Positions 33,092 to 41,648 of a stretch of DNA of 64,000 nucleotides are shown here, one piece after another (position 1 is the first letter of the stretch; the number at the start of each line of letters is the position of its first letter). The position numbers and the translations under genes were made by a program. The notes below the pieces were generated by a model. It searched no databases. It worked only from the letters and a program-made list of their open reading frames with translations, and was not told the origin of the DNA. The DNA is from Aminobacterium colombiense DSM 12261 (GTDB lineage Bacteria; Synergistota; Synergistia; Synergistales; Aminobacteriaceae): NCBI RefSeq assembly GCF_000025885.1, contig NC_014011.1:310001-374000 (forward strand). Reading direction: 5' to 3'.

Positions 33092-34403
33092 TGTTTTTTC
33101 CTCCTGTCTCTAGAGGGTTGTGTATATGGTGAGCCATATTTTTTAATATCTGAAGCTCTTCCGGAGAAATTTCTTTTGATATGTAGCCACAATAAGCGGT
33201 GTTGTTTTGAAGAAGAGGTTCAGTTGTTAACTGGGGGTGCTTTTGAGCGCTTGCCTCAAACATCATAGTACCGGGGATAGGGGAGTATTCTGCCGTTTTT
33301 GCTACAGCGCCAAGGGAATGAACAAATTCAATGGCATTTTTTACACTTTCGAAGCGCTGCCCAGGCAGGCCAATGAGAATATATGTTTCAATGTCTTCTT
33401 GGGAATATCCTGCCCTTAGAAGATGGGTTACAGCTTTGACGTATTGGTGTTCTGAAACTTTTTCTGAACTTGCTTTTTGTATGATGGGGTCAGTGCTTTC
33501 CAGGCTCAGTCGTATTGTTTTAAAACCAGTATCAAATAAAACCCTGGCACATTTCTCATCAATTTCTCTAACATGTAATCCGTTAGGCGTGTGAAAACGA
33601 AGGTGTGAAAAAGATTTCCGCAATCTTCCACACAGCGGATAAAAATGGAATTCTTTATTGATAAGAAGCGCATCGTCATAAAAGGCCATATCACGAACAG
33701 TAGGAATCCTTTCCTGAAAAGATATTTCGTGTATAATCTCTTCTACCTCTCTTTGTCGGAAGCAGGGCCAAAGCAGTTTGGAAGCGCAATATTGACAGTG
33801 TAAAGGGCATCCCCAGGAAGTCATAATGACTCCATATTCTGGCTGGTTGTATAAATCTAGAGCAGGATAGGGGCTTTCCAGACAGAGGGGGGCGGTTTGA
33901 ACTCCATTGGCTCCGATGGTTCGGGCATGCTCCGGGCAGAGCTGGGCATAAAAGCCTCCTAGCAGCACGGGAGTGTGTGGAAATATTCTTTTGACACGGT
34001 CAAGGCACCACTGGATTCCGGGATACCAGTAGGTCATCCCCGAAGTAAGCAGAATAACATCAGGTGTGGGAGTTTTTTTAAGCCTTTCCAGGAAATCTTC
34101 TTCTTCCATTCCAAAGTGGTAATATTTTCTGGGGATATGACTATAGCAAGCCGGTTTTTCAACCTTGCGTCGCAAAGGCTTGTAACGGCCAAAGGTCTTT
34201 GGCGTTTCTCGTCCTTCATAGATGCAATCGATAAGATAGACAGAGTTTTTTTGTTCTCGGAGGGTTTCTAAAATGTACAAAAGACCTAATGGCTTAGCCC
34301 AAAAATCGAAATAGGCGAAGTCAAAAACAGGAGGGTTAATCCCTAGAATAGTTTTGTTATGAAGACTTTTTAAGTACAGACTGTAATCACTCATTTCAAG
34401 CAC
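33084..34403 (-). CDS. radical SAM protein with N-terminal cobalamin-binding-like domain
   Basis: 439 residues. Residues ~15-170 form a Rossmann-type domain like that of B12-binding radical SAM enzymes, though the DxHxxG base-off motif is not evident. The iron-sulphur motif CPLHCQYC (Cys-x3-Cys-x2-Cys, near residues 198-206) follows SWG, and TIRLSLESTDP and IGLPGQ are the usual later motifs. The substrate is unknown. It is first in an operon with the DUF1576-like protein. The start could be 34403 (GTG) or ATG 34394 (MSDYSLYL); neither has a clear ribosome site. Confidence 0.85.
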   Translation of the reverse strand: MLEMSDYSLYLKSLHNKTILGINPPVFDFAYFDFWAKPLGLLYILETLREQKNSVYLIDCIYEGRETPKTFGRYKPLRRKVEKPACYSHIPRKYYHFGMEEEDFLERLKKTPTPDVILLTSGMTYWYPGIQWCLDRVKRIFPHTPVLLGGFYAQLCPEHARTIGANGVQTAPLCLESPYPALDLYNQPEYGVIMTSWGCPLHCQYCASKLLWPCFRQREVEEIIHEISFQERIPTVRDMAFYDDALLINKEFHFYPLCGRLRKSFSHLRFHTPNGLHVREIDEKCARVLFDTGFKTIRLSLESTDPIIQKASSEKVSEHQYVKAVTHLLRAGYSQEDIETYILIGLPGQRFESVKNAIEFVHSLGAVAKTAEYSPIPGTMMFEASAQKHPQLTTEPLLQNNTAYCGYISKEISPEELQILKNMAHHIHNPLETGGKNIV

Positions 34404-34460
34404 AGTATAGCAGATTTGTTAAAGAGTCGAGAGAATAGTCTGGCCAGGGAGTGAAAAGAT

Positions 34461-35366
34461 ATGGGAAAAACAGAATTTGAAAAGGGGTTTTTGGCAGCGC
34501 TCGCGGCTTTTGGCGCGTGGGGGTTGCTTCCTGCCTACTGGAAACAGCTGGATAACTTACAGCCCCTCCAGATTCTATGTCACAGGATCGTTTGGTCTTT
34601 GTTATTTGTCGCCATGGTTTTGACTGTTCAACGTCGCTGGGGAAGCGTCGTTAAAGCCATAAAAACACGAAAGACACTGGGGCTCCTGTTGTTGAGTGGC
34701 CTTGCCATAGGGGTGAACTGGTTTATTTATATCTGGGCAGTCAATTCGGGGAAGGTGATCGAAACAAGTCTGGGTTATTTTATCAACCCCCTTGTAAGCG
34801 TGTTGTTTGCTGTTCTTTTTCTACGGGAGAAGCTGAGCACTTTACAGTGGAGTGCTATTGTTCTCGCTGGTCTAGCTATCTTGTATCAGGTTATTTTAGT
34901 AGGCAGGGTCCCCTTTGCGGCCCTTAGCATTGCCGTGTCTTTCGCCTTATATGCCCTTATCCGAAAAGTGGCCGAGGTAGAGTCTTTTCCCGGACTTTTC
35001 ATAGAAACCCTTCTTTTGGTTTTTCCCGCGTTATTCTATCTTTTTGTTGGACTTCCGGAAGAACCGTTCCTGGCAGGGGAAACGGCACAGCAGAAGATAT
35101 GGCTATTAAGTAGCGGAATTGTAACATCACTGCCTCTGATATGTTTTGCATATGGAGCGAGGCGGCTTCCATTAAGTATGTTGGGTATTATGGAGTATTT
35201 GGCTCCCACATTGTCATTTCTGCTGGGCTTCTTTGTTTATAAAGAGCCGTTTGATCGAGTACAGTTGCTTACTTTTGTTTGTGTATGGGTGGCGCTTGCT
35301 CTCTTTACGGGAGAGAAATTGTTACGTTGGCGCAGAATGCAGCATCCTGACAAAGATTTGGTGTAA
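34461..35366 (+). CDS. rarD: EamA-family permease RarD
   Basis: 301 residues, ten hydrophobic segments and two EamA repeats. The N-terminus (KGFLAALAAFGAWGLLPAYW, then KQLDNLQPLQILCHRIVWSL) and the mid-region GVNWFIYIWAVNSGKVIETS are typical of RarD, a drug/metabolite-type exporter of unknown substrate. Confidence 0.92.
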   Translation: MGKTEFEKGFLAALAAFGAWGLLPAYWKQLDNLQPLQILCHRIVWSLLFVAMVLTVQRRWGSVVKAIKTRKTLGLLLLSGLAIGVNWFIYIWAVNSGKVIETSLGYFINPLVSVLFAVLFLREKLSTLQWSAIVLAGLAILYQVILVGRVPFAALSIAVSFALYALIRKVAEVESFPGLFIETLLLVFPALFYLFVGLPEEPFLAGETAQQKIWLLSSGIVTSLPLICFAYGARRLPLSMLGIMEYLAPTLSFLLGFFVYKEPFDRVQLLTFVCVWVALALFTGEKLLRWRRMQHPDKDLV

Positions 35367-35437
35367 AATAATAGAAATCGAAACAATTTTCACTCGTGGG
35401 AGTGAAATAAGAAAAAGGTTCTGAAGAGGTGAGGATT

Positions 35438-35896
35438 ATGAAAAGACCTTTGTTAATATTGGCGATATGTATGGCTATTTTTGCGGCATTAGGCGTAAGT
35501 GCTGCGGACGCAAGCGATTTCTCTCTTTTTGAGATTCGAGAGATAGCAGTAAAGGGGTCCAAGCTTCATATTAGAGGAGATGCGGACCTCCCGGAAGGTG
35601 CGATGCTGAATATAGCTCTTCACTTTCCAGGGTTTGATGGAAAACCAGGGAATAAAAAAGACATTAAGGTACATGTAAACAAGAACCATTTTTTTATACA
35701 GGTCCGTTTGCCAAAAGATAGAAAGGATTGTCCCTGGATTGGAATTTTGCGGGCAATCTTCAGGCCATCTTTACAGGAAGAGAAAATAAAAAAACAAGTT
35801 GGACCCAAAGGGGAACATTTAAAAGGCATCAAGGTTCGCTTTGAAAATGGGGAAAACATTTTTTTTGACGAAAGAGATTTCTCCTTAGAACTTTAG
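35438..35896 (+). CDS. small secreted hypothetical protein
   Basis: 152 residues with a signal peptide (about residues 1-22, ending VSAADA) and a beta-rich body; no family recognised. ATG 35438 lies after GAGGTGAGG. Its last four bases overlap the stop of the opposite-strand mutY gene. Confidence 0.65.
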   Translation: MKRPLLILAICMAIFAALGVSAADASDFSLFEIREIAVKGSKLHIRGDADLPEGAMLNIALHFPGFDGKPGNKKDIKVHVNKNHFFIQVRLPKDRKDCPWIGILRAIFRPSLQEEKIKKQVGPKGEHLKGIKVRFENGENIFFDERDFSLEL

Positions 35897-36978
35897 ATAT
35901 CTTCATGTGGCAGGCCTTTAATAGAGGAGGGCCTGCTTTTTTTAATGAAAAGGTGAAGCAGTTTCGCGCTTCCTCCCTGAAGAGGCAGCTTGCTGAGCTC
36001 TTTTGGCATCACCCATTTGAAAGGGGTTTCAACGTGAACAAGAGACGGCAGGGATGCCACATAGCCATTGAGATCAATCTGAGTGTTCATAATAGAGTGG
36101 CGAACCCTTCCGAGGCTCCGGAGTGTAAAAGAAGCTGTTCCCAGTACTTTGTCTATTTCTTTCATAAGTACTTCCTCTGCAGCTAGATCATCATGTTCAA
36201 AACCCCATGGGAATTCCCATAGGCCACCCCAGGAACCGTCTGTTTCCCTTTGTCTCAATAATATAAATTTATCGCAATAGAAAATCCCTGCCACAGCCTT
36301 CTTTTTTTGAATTCCAGCTTTTTTATTTGTAATAGGTCGATTATTTTGTTCCCCTTCTTGGAAAGCCTGGCAGAATTTCTGCAAGGGGCAAAGAGGACAT
36401 CGCGGCGACCGTGGAATGCATACAAGAGCGCCTAGTTCCATTACGGACTGGTTGAAGTCCCGAGCATTTTCAGAAGGGAGTGTGGATAATACATAATTGT
36501 TTAGAAGATCCAGCCCCATCCCACTTATAACCGGCATATCTATATTGAAAAGTCGAGCGAAAACCCTTCGTACATTTCCGTCTACAGCTGGAAAGGGCAG
36601 ATTATAGGCAATGCTCAGAATAGCTCCTGCGGTATATGCGCCAATGCCTGGCAGTTTTCGTAGCACGGCTTCATCTGGAGGAACTGTAGAATACCCCATA
36701 TGCACAAGCTGTTTTGCGGCTTTTAGAATATTTCTGGCTCGAGAATAATATCCTAACCCCTCCCACAACTTTAAAATTTCTTCCTCTGATGCTTCAGTGA
36801 GTTCTGCAAGGTTCGGAAACCGTTCCATCCAGTGGTTGAAGAAGGGTATCACTCTATCTATTTGAGTCTGCTGCAACATTATCTCTGAAATCCAAACCTC
36901 ATAGGGATTGTAGGAATGGCGCCATGGAAGGTTTCGCTTGTGGCAGTAGAACCATTCAAGCAATATTTTTGAGATCAT
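35893..36978 (-). CDS. mutY: A/G-specific adenine glycosylase MutY
   Basis: About 361 residues. It removes adenine mispaired with 8-oxoguanine. The N-terminal domain has RNLPWRHSYNPYEVWISEIM and LQQTQIDRVIPFF; the helix-hairpin-helix LRKLPGIGAYTAGAI; and the [4Fe-4S] motif Cys-x6-Cys-x2-Cys-x5-Cys (CIPRSPRCPLCPLQKFC). A NUDIX-like MutT domain follows (about 225-350) that reads 8-oxoG. GTATGG precedes ATG 36978; a TTG six codons earlier is also possible. Confidence 0.95.
   Translation of the reverse strand: MISKILLEWFYCHKRNLPWRHSYNPYEVWISEIMLQQTQIDRVIPFFNHWMERFPNLAELTEASEEEILKLWEGLGYYSRARNILKAAKQLVHMGYSTVPPDEAVLRKLPGIGAYTAGAILSIAYNLPFPAVDGNVRRVFARLFNIDMPVISGMGLDLLNNYVLSTLPSENARDFNQSVMELGALVCIPRSPRCPLCPLQKFCQAFQEGEQNNRPITNKKAGIQKKKAVAGIFYCDKFILLRQRETDGSWGGLWEFPWGFEHDDLAAEEVLMKEIDKVLGTASFTLRSLGRVRHSIMNTQIDLNGYVASLPSLVHVETPFKWVMPKELSKLPLQGGSAKLLHLFIKKSRPSSIKGLPHEDI
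35910..35943 (+). terminator. terminator embedded in the 3' end of mutY
   Basis: GCAGGCC (35910-35916) pairs with GGCCTGC (35930-35936), followed by seven or more Ts. It ends the plus-strand secreted-protein transcript while lying inside the last codons of mutY on the other strand. Confidence 0.85.
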
Positions 36979-37042
36979 ACCCCATACCTCGTCCAAAAGA
37001 TGCCAGGTGTTTTGTTAAATAGTCTATAATAATCGATGAGGA

Positions 37043-37170
37043 AGCAGCCTTTTTTGCTGGCTGCTCTCTTCTTTCTCTGAAAAGGATGGATAGCGGTTTC
37101 TTGTACATAGATAGTCTCCTCGAGAATATAGTACCTTTCTTTCATAGGTATTATATAGCTTCAAGTATGG
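37043..37170 (+). promoter_or_regulatory. leader/control region upstream of pcm
   Basis: A hairpin AGCAGCC/GGCTGCT (37043-37049 with 37059-37065) and an imperfect inverted repeat, AATATAGTACCT (~37126-37137) against AGGTATTATATA (~37147-37158), lie before pcm. The second arm holds a TATTAT that could be a -10. Function not assigned. Confidence 0.3.
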
Positions 37171-37183
37171 CAGGGGGTGCAAT

Positions 37184-37852
37184 ATGGATTTGGAAAAATG
37201 GCAAGACTTTGCGTGGCTAATGGTAAAAACCCAAATAGAGAGCAGAGGGGTGGAGGATGAAAGAGTTCTTCAGGCTATGAAGAAGGTTCCAAGGCATCTT
37301 TTTGTTGCCGAAGAGTATCAGTCCCTTGCCTATGTTGACGCACCTCTTCCAATTGGGGAAAGTCAGACTATTTCACAGCCTTACATGGTGGCATTAATGA
37401 CAGAGCTTCTTCAGGTTTCTCCAGGTATGAAGATTCTCGAAATAGGAACAGGATCCGGTTACCAGGCTGCAGTTTTAGCTGAGATTGGAGCAAAAGTTTT
37501 CTCAATAGAACGCATTTCATCTCTTGCAAAAAAGGCGAGAAATGTGTTAAGTAAAGCTGGTTATGAAGTAGTTGTTGTTACTGCTGACGGCAGGGAGGGG
37601 TATGCCCAGGAAGCTCCCTATAATGGAATTATTGTAACAGCGGCGGCAGATAGAGTAGAAGAGGCATGGAGGGATCAACTTTCAATAGGAGGGCGTCTTG
37701 TAGTGCCATTGAGTGTGGATGTTGGGTTACAGCGTTTGGTAGTTTTGTTAAAAAAGAAAAATCAATGGATCGATACGTGGCATGATTATTGCCGTTTTGT
37801 GCCGGTTATGCCAGGAACAAGAACAGAGAAAAGGGAAGGAGCCGATGGGTGA
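37184..37852 (+). CDS. pcm: protein-L-isoaspartate O-methyltransferase
   Basis: 222 residues. It methylates isoaspartyl residues in aged proteins to start their repair. Features: RGVEDERVLQAMKKVPRHLF at the N-terminus, DAPLPIGESQTISQPYMVA, the SAM motif ILEIGTGSGYQAAVLAE, and GIIVTAAADRV. The stop overlaps the start of the next gene by one base. Confidence 0.95.
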   Translation: MDLEKWQDFAWLMVKTQIESRGVEDERVLQAMKKVPRHLFVAEEYQSLAYVDAPLPIGESQTISQPYMVALMTELLQVSPGMKILEIGTGSGYQAAVLAEIGAKVFSIERISSLAKKARNVLSKAGYEVVVVTADGREGYAQEAPYNGIIVTAAADRVEEAWRDQLSIGGRLVVPLSVDVGLQRLVVLLKKKNQWIDTWHDYCRFVPVMPGTRTEKREGADG

Positions 37853-38217
37853 TGGACATACGAATTCGAACAGGAGAAATTGAAATCAACGCTGCCTTAA
37901 ATAATTCTGTGACTGCTTCTCGTATCTTAAAAATATTACCTATAAAAAGTAGGGCAAACACGTGGGGAGAAGAAATTTATTTCATGATCCCCCTTATTGC
38001 AGACTTAGAGGATGGAAAAGAGGTAGTAGAAGCCGGGGACATCGCTTTTTGGCCTACTGGAAGTGCATTCTGCATTTTTTTTGGTCCAACTCCTGCCAGT
38101 AAAGGGGACGAAATCAGGCCAGCCAGCGCAGTGACAGTTGTGGGAAAGATCAAAGGAAACCTGGAAATTTTAAAAACAGTGAAGAATGGGGACCCTATTA
38201 TTATTGAGCGAGCCTGA
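37852..38217 (+). CDS. cyclophilin-like fold protein (TM1367-like)
   Basis: 121 residues. IRTGEIEINAALNNSVTASR, WGEEIYFMIPL, EAGDIAFWPTGSAFCIFFGP and SAVTVVGKI fit the small cyclophilin-like beta-barrel proteins of the TM1367 type, which lack proof of isomerase activity. Start ATG overlaps the pcm stop (TGATG). Coupling with pcm hints at protein repair or folding, which is inference. Confidence 0.8.
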   Translation: MDIRIRTGEIEINAALNNSVTASRILKILPIKSRANTWGEEIYFMIPLIADLEDGKEVVEAGDIAFWPTGSAFCIFFGPTPASKGDEIRPASAVTVVGKIKGNLEILKTVKNGDPIIIERA

Positions 38218-38230
38218 TAAAAGAATGGAT

Positions 38231-38264
38231 AAAGAGGGGCGGCATTTTTTAGCCGCCCCTCTTT
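38231..38264. terminator. bidirectional terminator between the pcm operon and the TonB receptor gene
   Basis: AAAGAGGGGCGGC (38231-38243) pairs perfectly with GCCGCCCCTCTTT (38252-38264), with A/T flanks on both sides, between convergent genes. Confidence 0.93.
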
Positions 38265-38279
38265 ATCTTTAATTTTTCT

Positions 38280-40112
38280 TTAAAAACTATACTTCCATGT
38301 GATGTAAATACTTCGTTCAGGGCCGTAATATTCCCAGCCAGCGGAATCGTACATAAATTCTTCATCGAAGAGATTGTAGCAGCTTAGGCGAAGGGTATGA
38401 TCTCCAGAGCGCCACTCCGCAAAAACATCGGTCTGGAAATAATCATCGCCGGAGGGGTAGCCGTTGCGGTTAGCCAGATAAGAGAAATCGACCCCGGCAG
38501 TCCATGGACCAGAATGATATTCAGCAGAAGTTTTTAAAAGCCATTCGGGGAACCCGTAGCTGTTAACCCATTCGTCATTTGATTTTTCCTGAGCCTTCAT
38601 CCAGGTGCCGCTAAGGCTCAGAGTCCACTTCGACGTGATGTCCCATCTCCTTAAGGCTTCCAATCCATAGGATTTGAACTGATCAACGTTTTCGTAGGTG
38701 CTGTTTCGCCAAATAATCTTGTCTTCCATGTCGGAGTAAAAAAGTCCAAGGTTCCAGCTGCCGGAGTGGTCAGCCCCTTTTATGCCGAGGTCATAGCTCC
38801 AACCCTTTTCTGGCTTGAGGTTTGGATTTCCAACAGTTCCCCACGGCCCTTTGGCGTAGAGTTCGTAAATGCTTGGCATGGCGAAGAAACGTCCCGCAGA
38901 CAGATACCATGTGCTTCCATTGTCCAGAGGGTACTGAAGGGTCAATTTAGGCATGAGCTCATTGTGGTTTTCCGCATCATCCTGGCGCCAGATTTCGTAT
39001 CTTAGCCCAAGGGTTCCTATAAAATCGCCGATGGGGCGGGAAAACTCTGCGAAGGGAGCGTAATTTGTTCGGTTCTGTTCCACTTCCGGATCAAAAGAGG
39101 AACCACGGAATGTTGATTCTTCTCTTCTAAAAAACAGTCCCCATGAAGCCAAAGTTTCTCCCCATTGTTTCTGTTTTGCGAATTCTGTGGTGAAAGCCCG
39201 ATCCTTATAGTAATTATCAGGATTTTGCAAAATATAATATCGCTGGTCATCGTATCCCATAAGAATGTAGTAATTGCTGCCGGCATAGCGGAGGGCGTAT
39301 CTTTGATATTGCCCCTTTTCACTATTTATATCCACGGGTGTAAACCAGCCGGGAGTTTCATATTCATTTTTATATTCTCCGATTTCACTTTTTAAAAACC
39401 AGTTTTTCCCGCTAAAAGTGAAACCGTAAGCGTCCTCTCGATACTTAAGAGCATAAAAATCTTCCATGGAGAACGTATCTTTTAAAAGACGGTGTCTGCC
39501 TTCTTCTTTTCGAGAGTACCAGAGTCCCGCATTTAGACCGTTATCAGCGGCATTTCCTTGAATAGCATAGCGTCGCCAGTCATTAGGGCCGATTTCTCCT
39601 TCCAAAAAGCCGCCCTGAGCGCCTTTCTTGGTAATGATGTTAATAACGCCTCCCGCAGCCATAGAACCGTAAACAGCAGAACCCGCACCTTTTACAACGT
39701 GTATCTCCTCGATATTGCTGATCGGAAAGCTTCTGAAATCAACGGTTGCAGCTCCAGCGCCATGAGAGGATCTGTAATAAGGGATACCGTCAACGAGAAC
39801 CAGTATTTCCGTTAAAAAACCACGGATTGTAACCTGAGAAGCGTTTGAAAAGCCAGATTTTTGCTTTACAAACATTCCTGGTACATGCTTTTCAAGAACA
39901 GTTGCCAGATCCTTTGAGCCGCTTTGATCTATCTGGCCGCGGGTAATAACGTAGGTTGGCGCGGGCACTTCTTCCAGACTTGTAGCCAAACGGCTTCCCG
40001 TTACTAGTTCCTCAGGAACCTCGTAGACTTTTTCTGTCCCTGTTGCGCTTGTTGCAAAAAATGCTAGCAACAAAACCATAGACAACATGATGAGTCTCTT
40101 TTTCTGAATCAC
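38280..40112 (-). CDS. btuB: TonB-dependent outer membrane receptor, BtuB-like (cobalamin)
   Basis: About 610 residues: signal peptide (QKKRLIMLSMVLLLAFFATS), a plug domain (~40-150: VPAPTYVITRGQIDQSGSKD, LVDGIPYYR, VVKGAGSAVYGSMAAGGVIN), and a long C-terminal beta barrel ending in Phe (ITWKYSF). GTG 40112 follows GGAGGG; longer upstream extension has no signal peptide and is rejected. A cobalamin riboswitch and terminator lie just upstream, so vitamin B12 or a related corrinoid is the likely ligand. TonB, ExbD and ExbB genes are encoded nearby. Confidence 0.92.
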   Translation of the reverse strand: MIQKKRLIMLSMVLLLAFFATSATGTEKVYEVPEELVTGSRLATSLEEVPAPTYVITRGQIDQSGSKDLATVLEKHVPGMFVKQKSGFSNASQVTIRGFLTEILVLVDGIPYYRSSHGAGAATVDFRSFPISNIEEIHVVKGAGSAVYGSMAAGGVINIITKKGAQGGFLEGEIGPNDWRRYAIQGNAADNGLNAGLWYSRKEEGRHRLLKDTFSMEDFYALKYREDAYGFTFSGKNWFLKSEIGEYKNEYETPGWFTPVDINSEKGQYQRYALRYAGSNYYILMGYDDQRYYILQNPDNYYKDRAFTTEFAKQKQWGETLASWGLFFRREESTFRGSSFDPEVEQNRTNYAPFAEFSRPIGDFIGTLGLRYEIWRQDDAENHNELMPKLTLQYPLDNGSTWYLSAGRFFAMPSIYELYAKGPWGTVGNPNLKPEKGWSYDLGIKGADHSGSWNLGLFYSDMEDKIIWRNSTYENVDQFKSYGLEALRRWDITSKWTLSLSGTWMKAQEKSNDEWVNSYGFPEWLLKTSAEYHSGPWTAGVDFSYLANRNGYPSGDDYFQTDVFAEWRSGDHTLRLSCYNLFDEEFMYDSAGWEYYGPERSIYITWKYSF

Positions 40113-40143
40113 TGTAGTCCCTCCTAAATGAAATAAAAAATAA

Positions 40144-40184
40144 GTGGCGAGGAAAGGATTGATACGACAACCTTTCCTCGCCAC
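40144..40184 (-). terminator. riboswitch-controlled terminator before btuB
   Basis: A perfect 14-bp stem: GTGGCGAGGAAAGG (40144-40157) with CCTTTCCTCGCCAC (40171-40184), 13-base loop. On the minus strand it is followed by TTATTTTTTATTT, so it ends transcription after the cobalamin riboswitch when B12 is bound. Confidence 0.9.
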
Positions 40185-40185
40185 A

Positions 40186-40395
40186 CAGAAGGGCAAAAAG
40201 AAGAGTTATCATATCACGCCCTCGCATGATAATGAACCACCAAGCTTTCCGATCGGTCTCCTGACTCCAGTTCATCCTCCCTCGCGCCTTCCCGGAAATT
40301 CCAGTGGCTTTGCGAGTTCGTCGCTGTTACAGTGGCGGGGCCGTTCTGGCTTTGCACCAGATTCCCTATACCGGAAAACAGACTTTCTTATTTGA
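40186..40395 (-). ncRNA. cobalamin riboswitch
   Basis: On the minus strand the sequence has all the hallmarks of an AdoCbl aptamer: GGTGCAAAGCCAGAACGG near its 5' part, CCCGCCACTGTAA, AGCCACTGG, GGGAAGGCGCGAGG, and the B12 box GTCAGGAGACC (40255-40265). It precedes the TonB receptor gene and its terminator, so B12 shortage should raise receptor expression. Confidence 0.95.
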
Positions 40396-40406
40396 TTTTA
40401 TCAGAT

Positions 40407-40434
40407 ATCATAGCCATAATTGATTGCTAGTCAA
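40407..40434 (-). promoter_or_regulatory. promoter of the riboswitch/btuB transcript
   Basis: On the minus strand TTGACT (40434-40429) and TATGAT (40412-40407) are 16 bases apart, placing the start just before the riboswitch. Confidence 0.8.
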
Positions 40435-40441
40435 GTGTTTT

Positions 40442-40471
40442 TTGATTTACAGCCGATGTAAACCGTATAGT
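40442..40471 (+). promoter_or_regulatory. possible promoter of the btuFCD-like operon
   Basis: TTGATT (40442-40447) and TATAGT (40466-40471) with an 18-base spacer. It lies back to back with the btuB promoter and after the riboswitch, so the importer operon is not under that riboswitch. Confidence 0.5.
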
Positions 40472-40508
40472 AAAATCTTTTTTGAAGGCCCTGAGTGTGA
40501 GGATAAAT

Positions 40509-41648
40509 ATGATAAAAAGAATTTCTCTCTTATTTTTATTTTTTTTCGTCATTACCCCTTCTGTGTGGGGATCTCCCCATCCCTTTCCAGAAGTTTCTTT
40601 GCAATATGCCCATGGCTTCAGAGTAGAGTGCGGAAATGGTTATTATGTGGTTACAGTAGACAGACCGTGCTCAGATGCCGCGGATTCCCAGTCCTATCTA
40701 TTGTTGTCAAAGGGAGGATCTGTGCCTGAAGCCCATAAGGATTTGCCGGTCATATATATACCAGTCAAGCGGATTATTACGACTTCCATGACGATGCTTC
40801 CTTTTATAGAAAGACTTACGGATAAGAGTTCTCTCGTTGGTGTGGGGGGGAAGCGCTATGTTTATTCCGAGGACATCAGAAACTTGAACCTCCTCGATGT
40901 GGCATCAGATGCCGGATCAGGGCTTCGTATCGACGTTGAGAAGATTCTTTCCCTCCAGCCGGATGTAGTGTTTGTCTATACCTACACTGCAACGGAAAAA
41001 GAAGCAGCAGAAAGATTGGCCGCGCTAGGAGTTCCTATTGTCATTGCCTCTGATTATCTGGAAGAAACGCCCCTTGGCATGGCAGAGTGGATCAAGTTCG
41101 TTGCGCTTTTTCTAGGAGAAGAAAAAAAAGCTGAGATTTTTTTTAGAGGAGTATCAGAGCGATATAATTGCCTGAAAGAGCTTGCAAATAAGGCAGAGGC
41201 CCGCCCCACTGTTATGGTTAACGCAGCTATAGGCGGTATGTGGTATGTTTCAGGGGGGCGAAGCTGGCCTGCCCTTCTCATCCGAGATGCTGGCGGTGAA
41301 TATTTGTGGTCGGAAGTGGATCTTCCCGGGAGTATCCCCATAGATTTTGAAAAGGTGCTGGAACGGGCGCTGAATAGCGATTTTTGGATTAACCCCACGA
41401 CCTGGCGGAACCTTGACGAGGGGAGGGGGCAGGATTCCCGTTATACAGCATTTCGCCCTTTTCGAGAGAAAAAAGTTTACAATAATAATGCCAGGATTAA
41501 TGGGGCAGGAGCTAACGACTATTACCAACAGGGCGTCATGCGTCCTGATCTGATACTTGCAGATCTTATCTCTATTTTCCATCCAACCCTGCTTCCAAAT
41601 CATGAGCTTTATTTCTATCGTCTCTTAGAGGAGGGAACAGGCAAATGA
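40509..41648 (+). CDS. ABC transporter substrate-binding protein (BtuF/FepB family)
   Basis: About 379 residues with a signal peptide (IKRISLLFLFFFVITPSVWG) and no lipobox Cys. The Peripla_BP_2 fold is shown by PVKRIITTSMTMLPFIERL, SLVGVGGKRYVYS, DVEKILSLQPDVVFVYTYTA, WIKFVALFLGEEKKAE, and RPDLILADLISIFHP at the C-terminus. It should bind a corrinoid or siderophore in the periplasm for the permease that follows. ATG 40509 is preferred over TTG 40482. It overlaps the permease gene by four bases. Confidence 0.9.
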   Translation: MIKRISLLFLFFFVITPSVWGSPHPFPEVSLQYAHGFRVECGNGYYVVTVDRPCSDAADSQSYLLLSKGGSVPEAHKDLPVIYIPVKRIITTSMTMLPFIERLTDKSSLVGVGGKRYVYSEDIRNLNLLDVASDAGSGLRIDVEKILSLQPDVVFVYTYTATEKEAAERLAALGVPIVIASDYLEETPLGMAEWIKFVALFLGEEKKAEIFFRGVSERYNCLKELANKAEARPTVMVNAAIGGMWYVSGGRSWPALLIRDAGGEYLWSEVDLPGSIPIDFEKVLERALNSDFWINPTTWRNLDEGRGQDSRYTAFRPFREKKVYNNNARINGAGANDYYQQGVMRPDLILADLISIFHPTLLPNHELYFYRLLEEGTGK

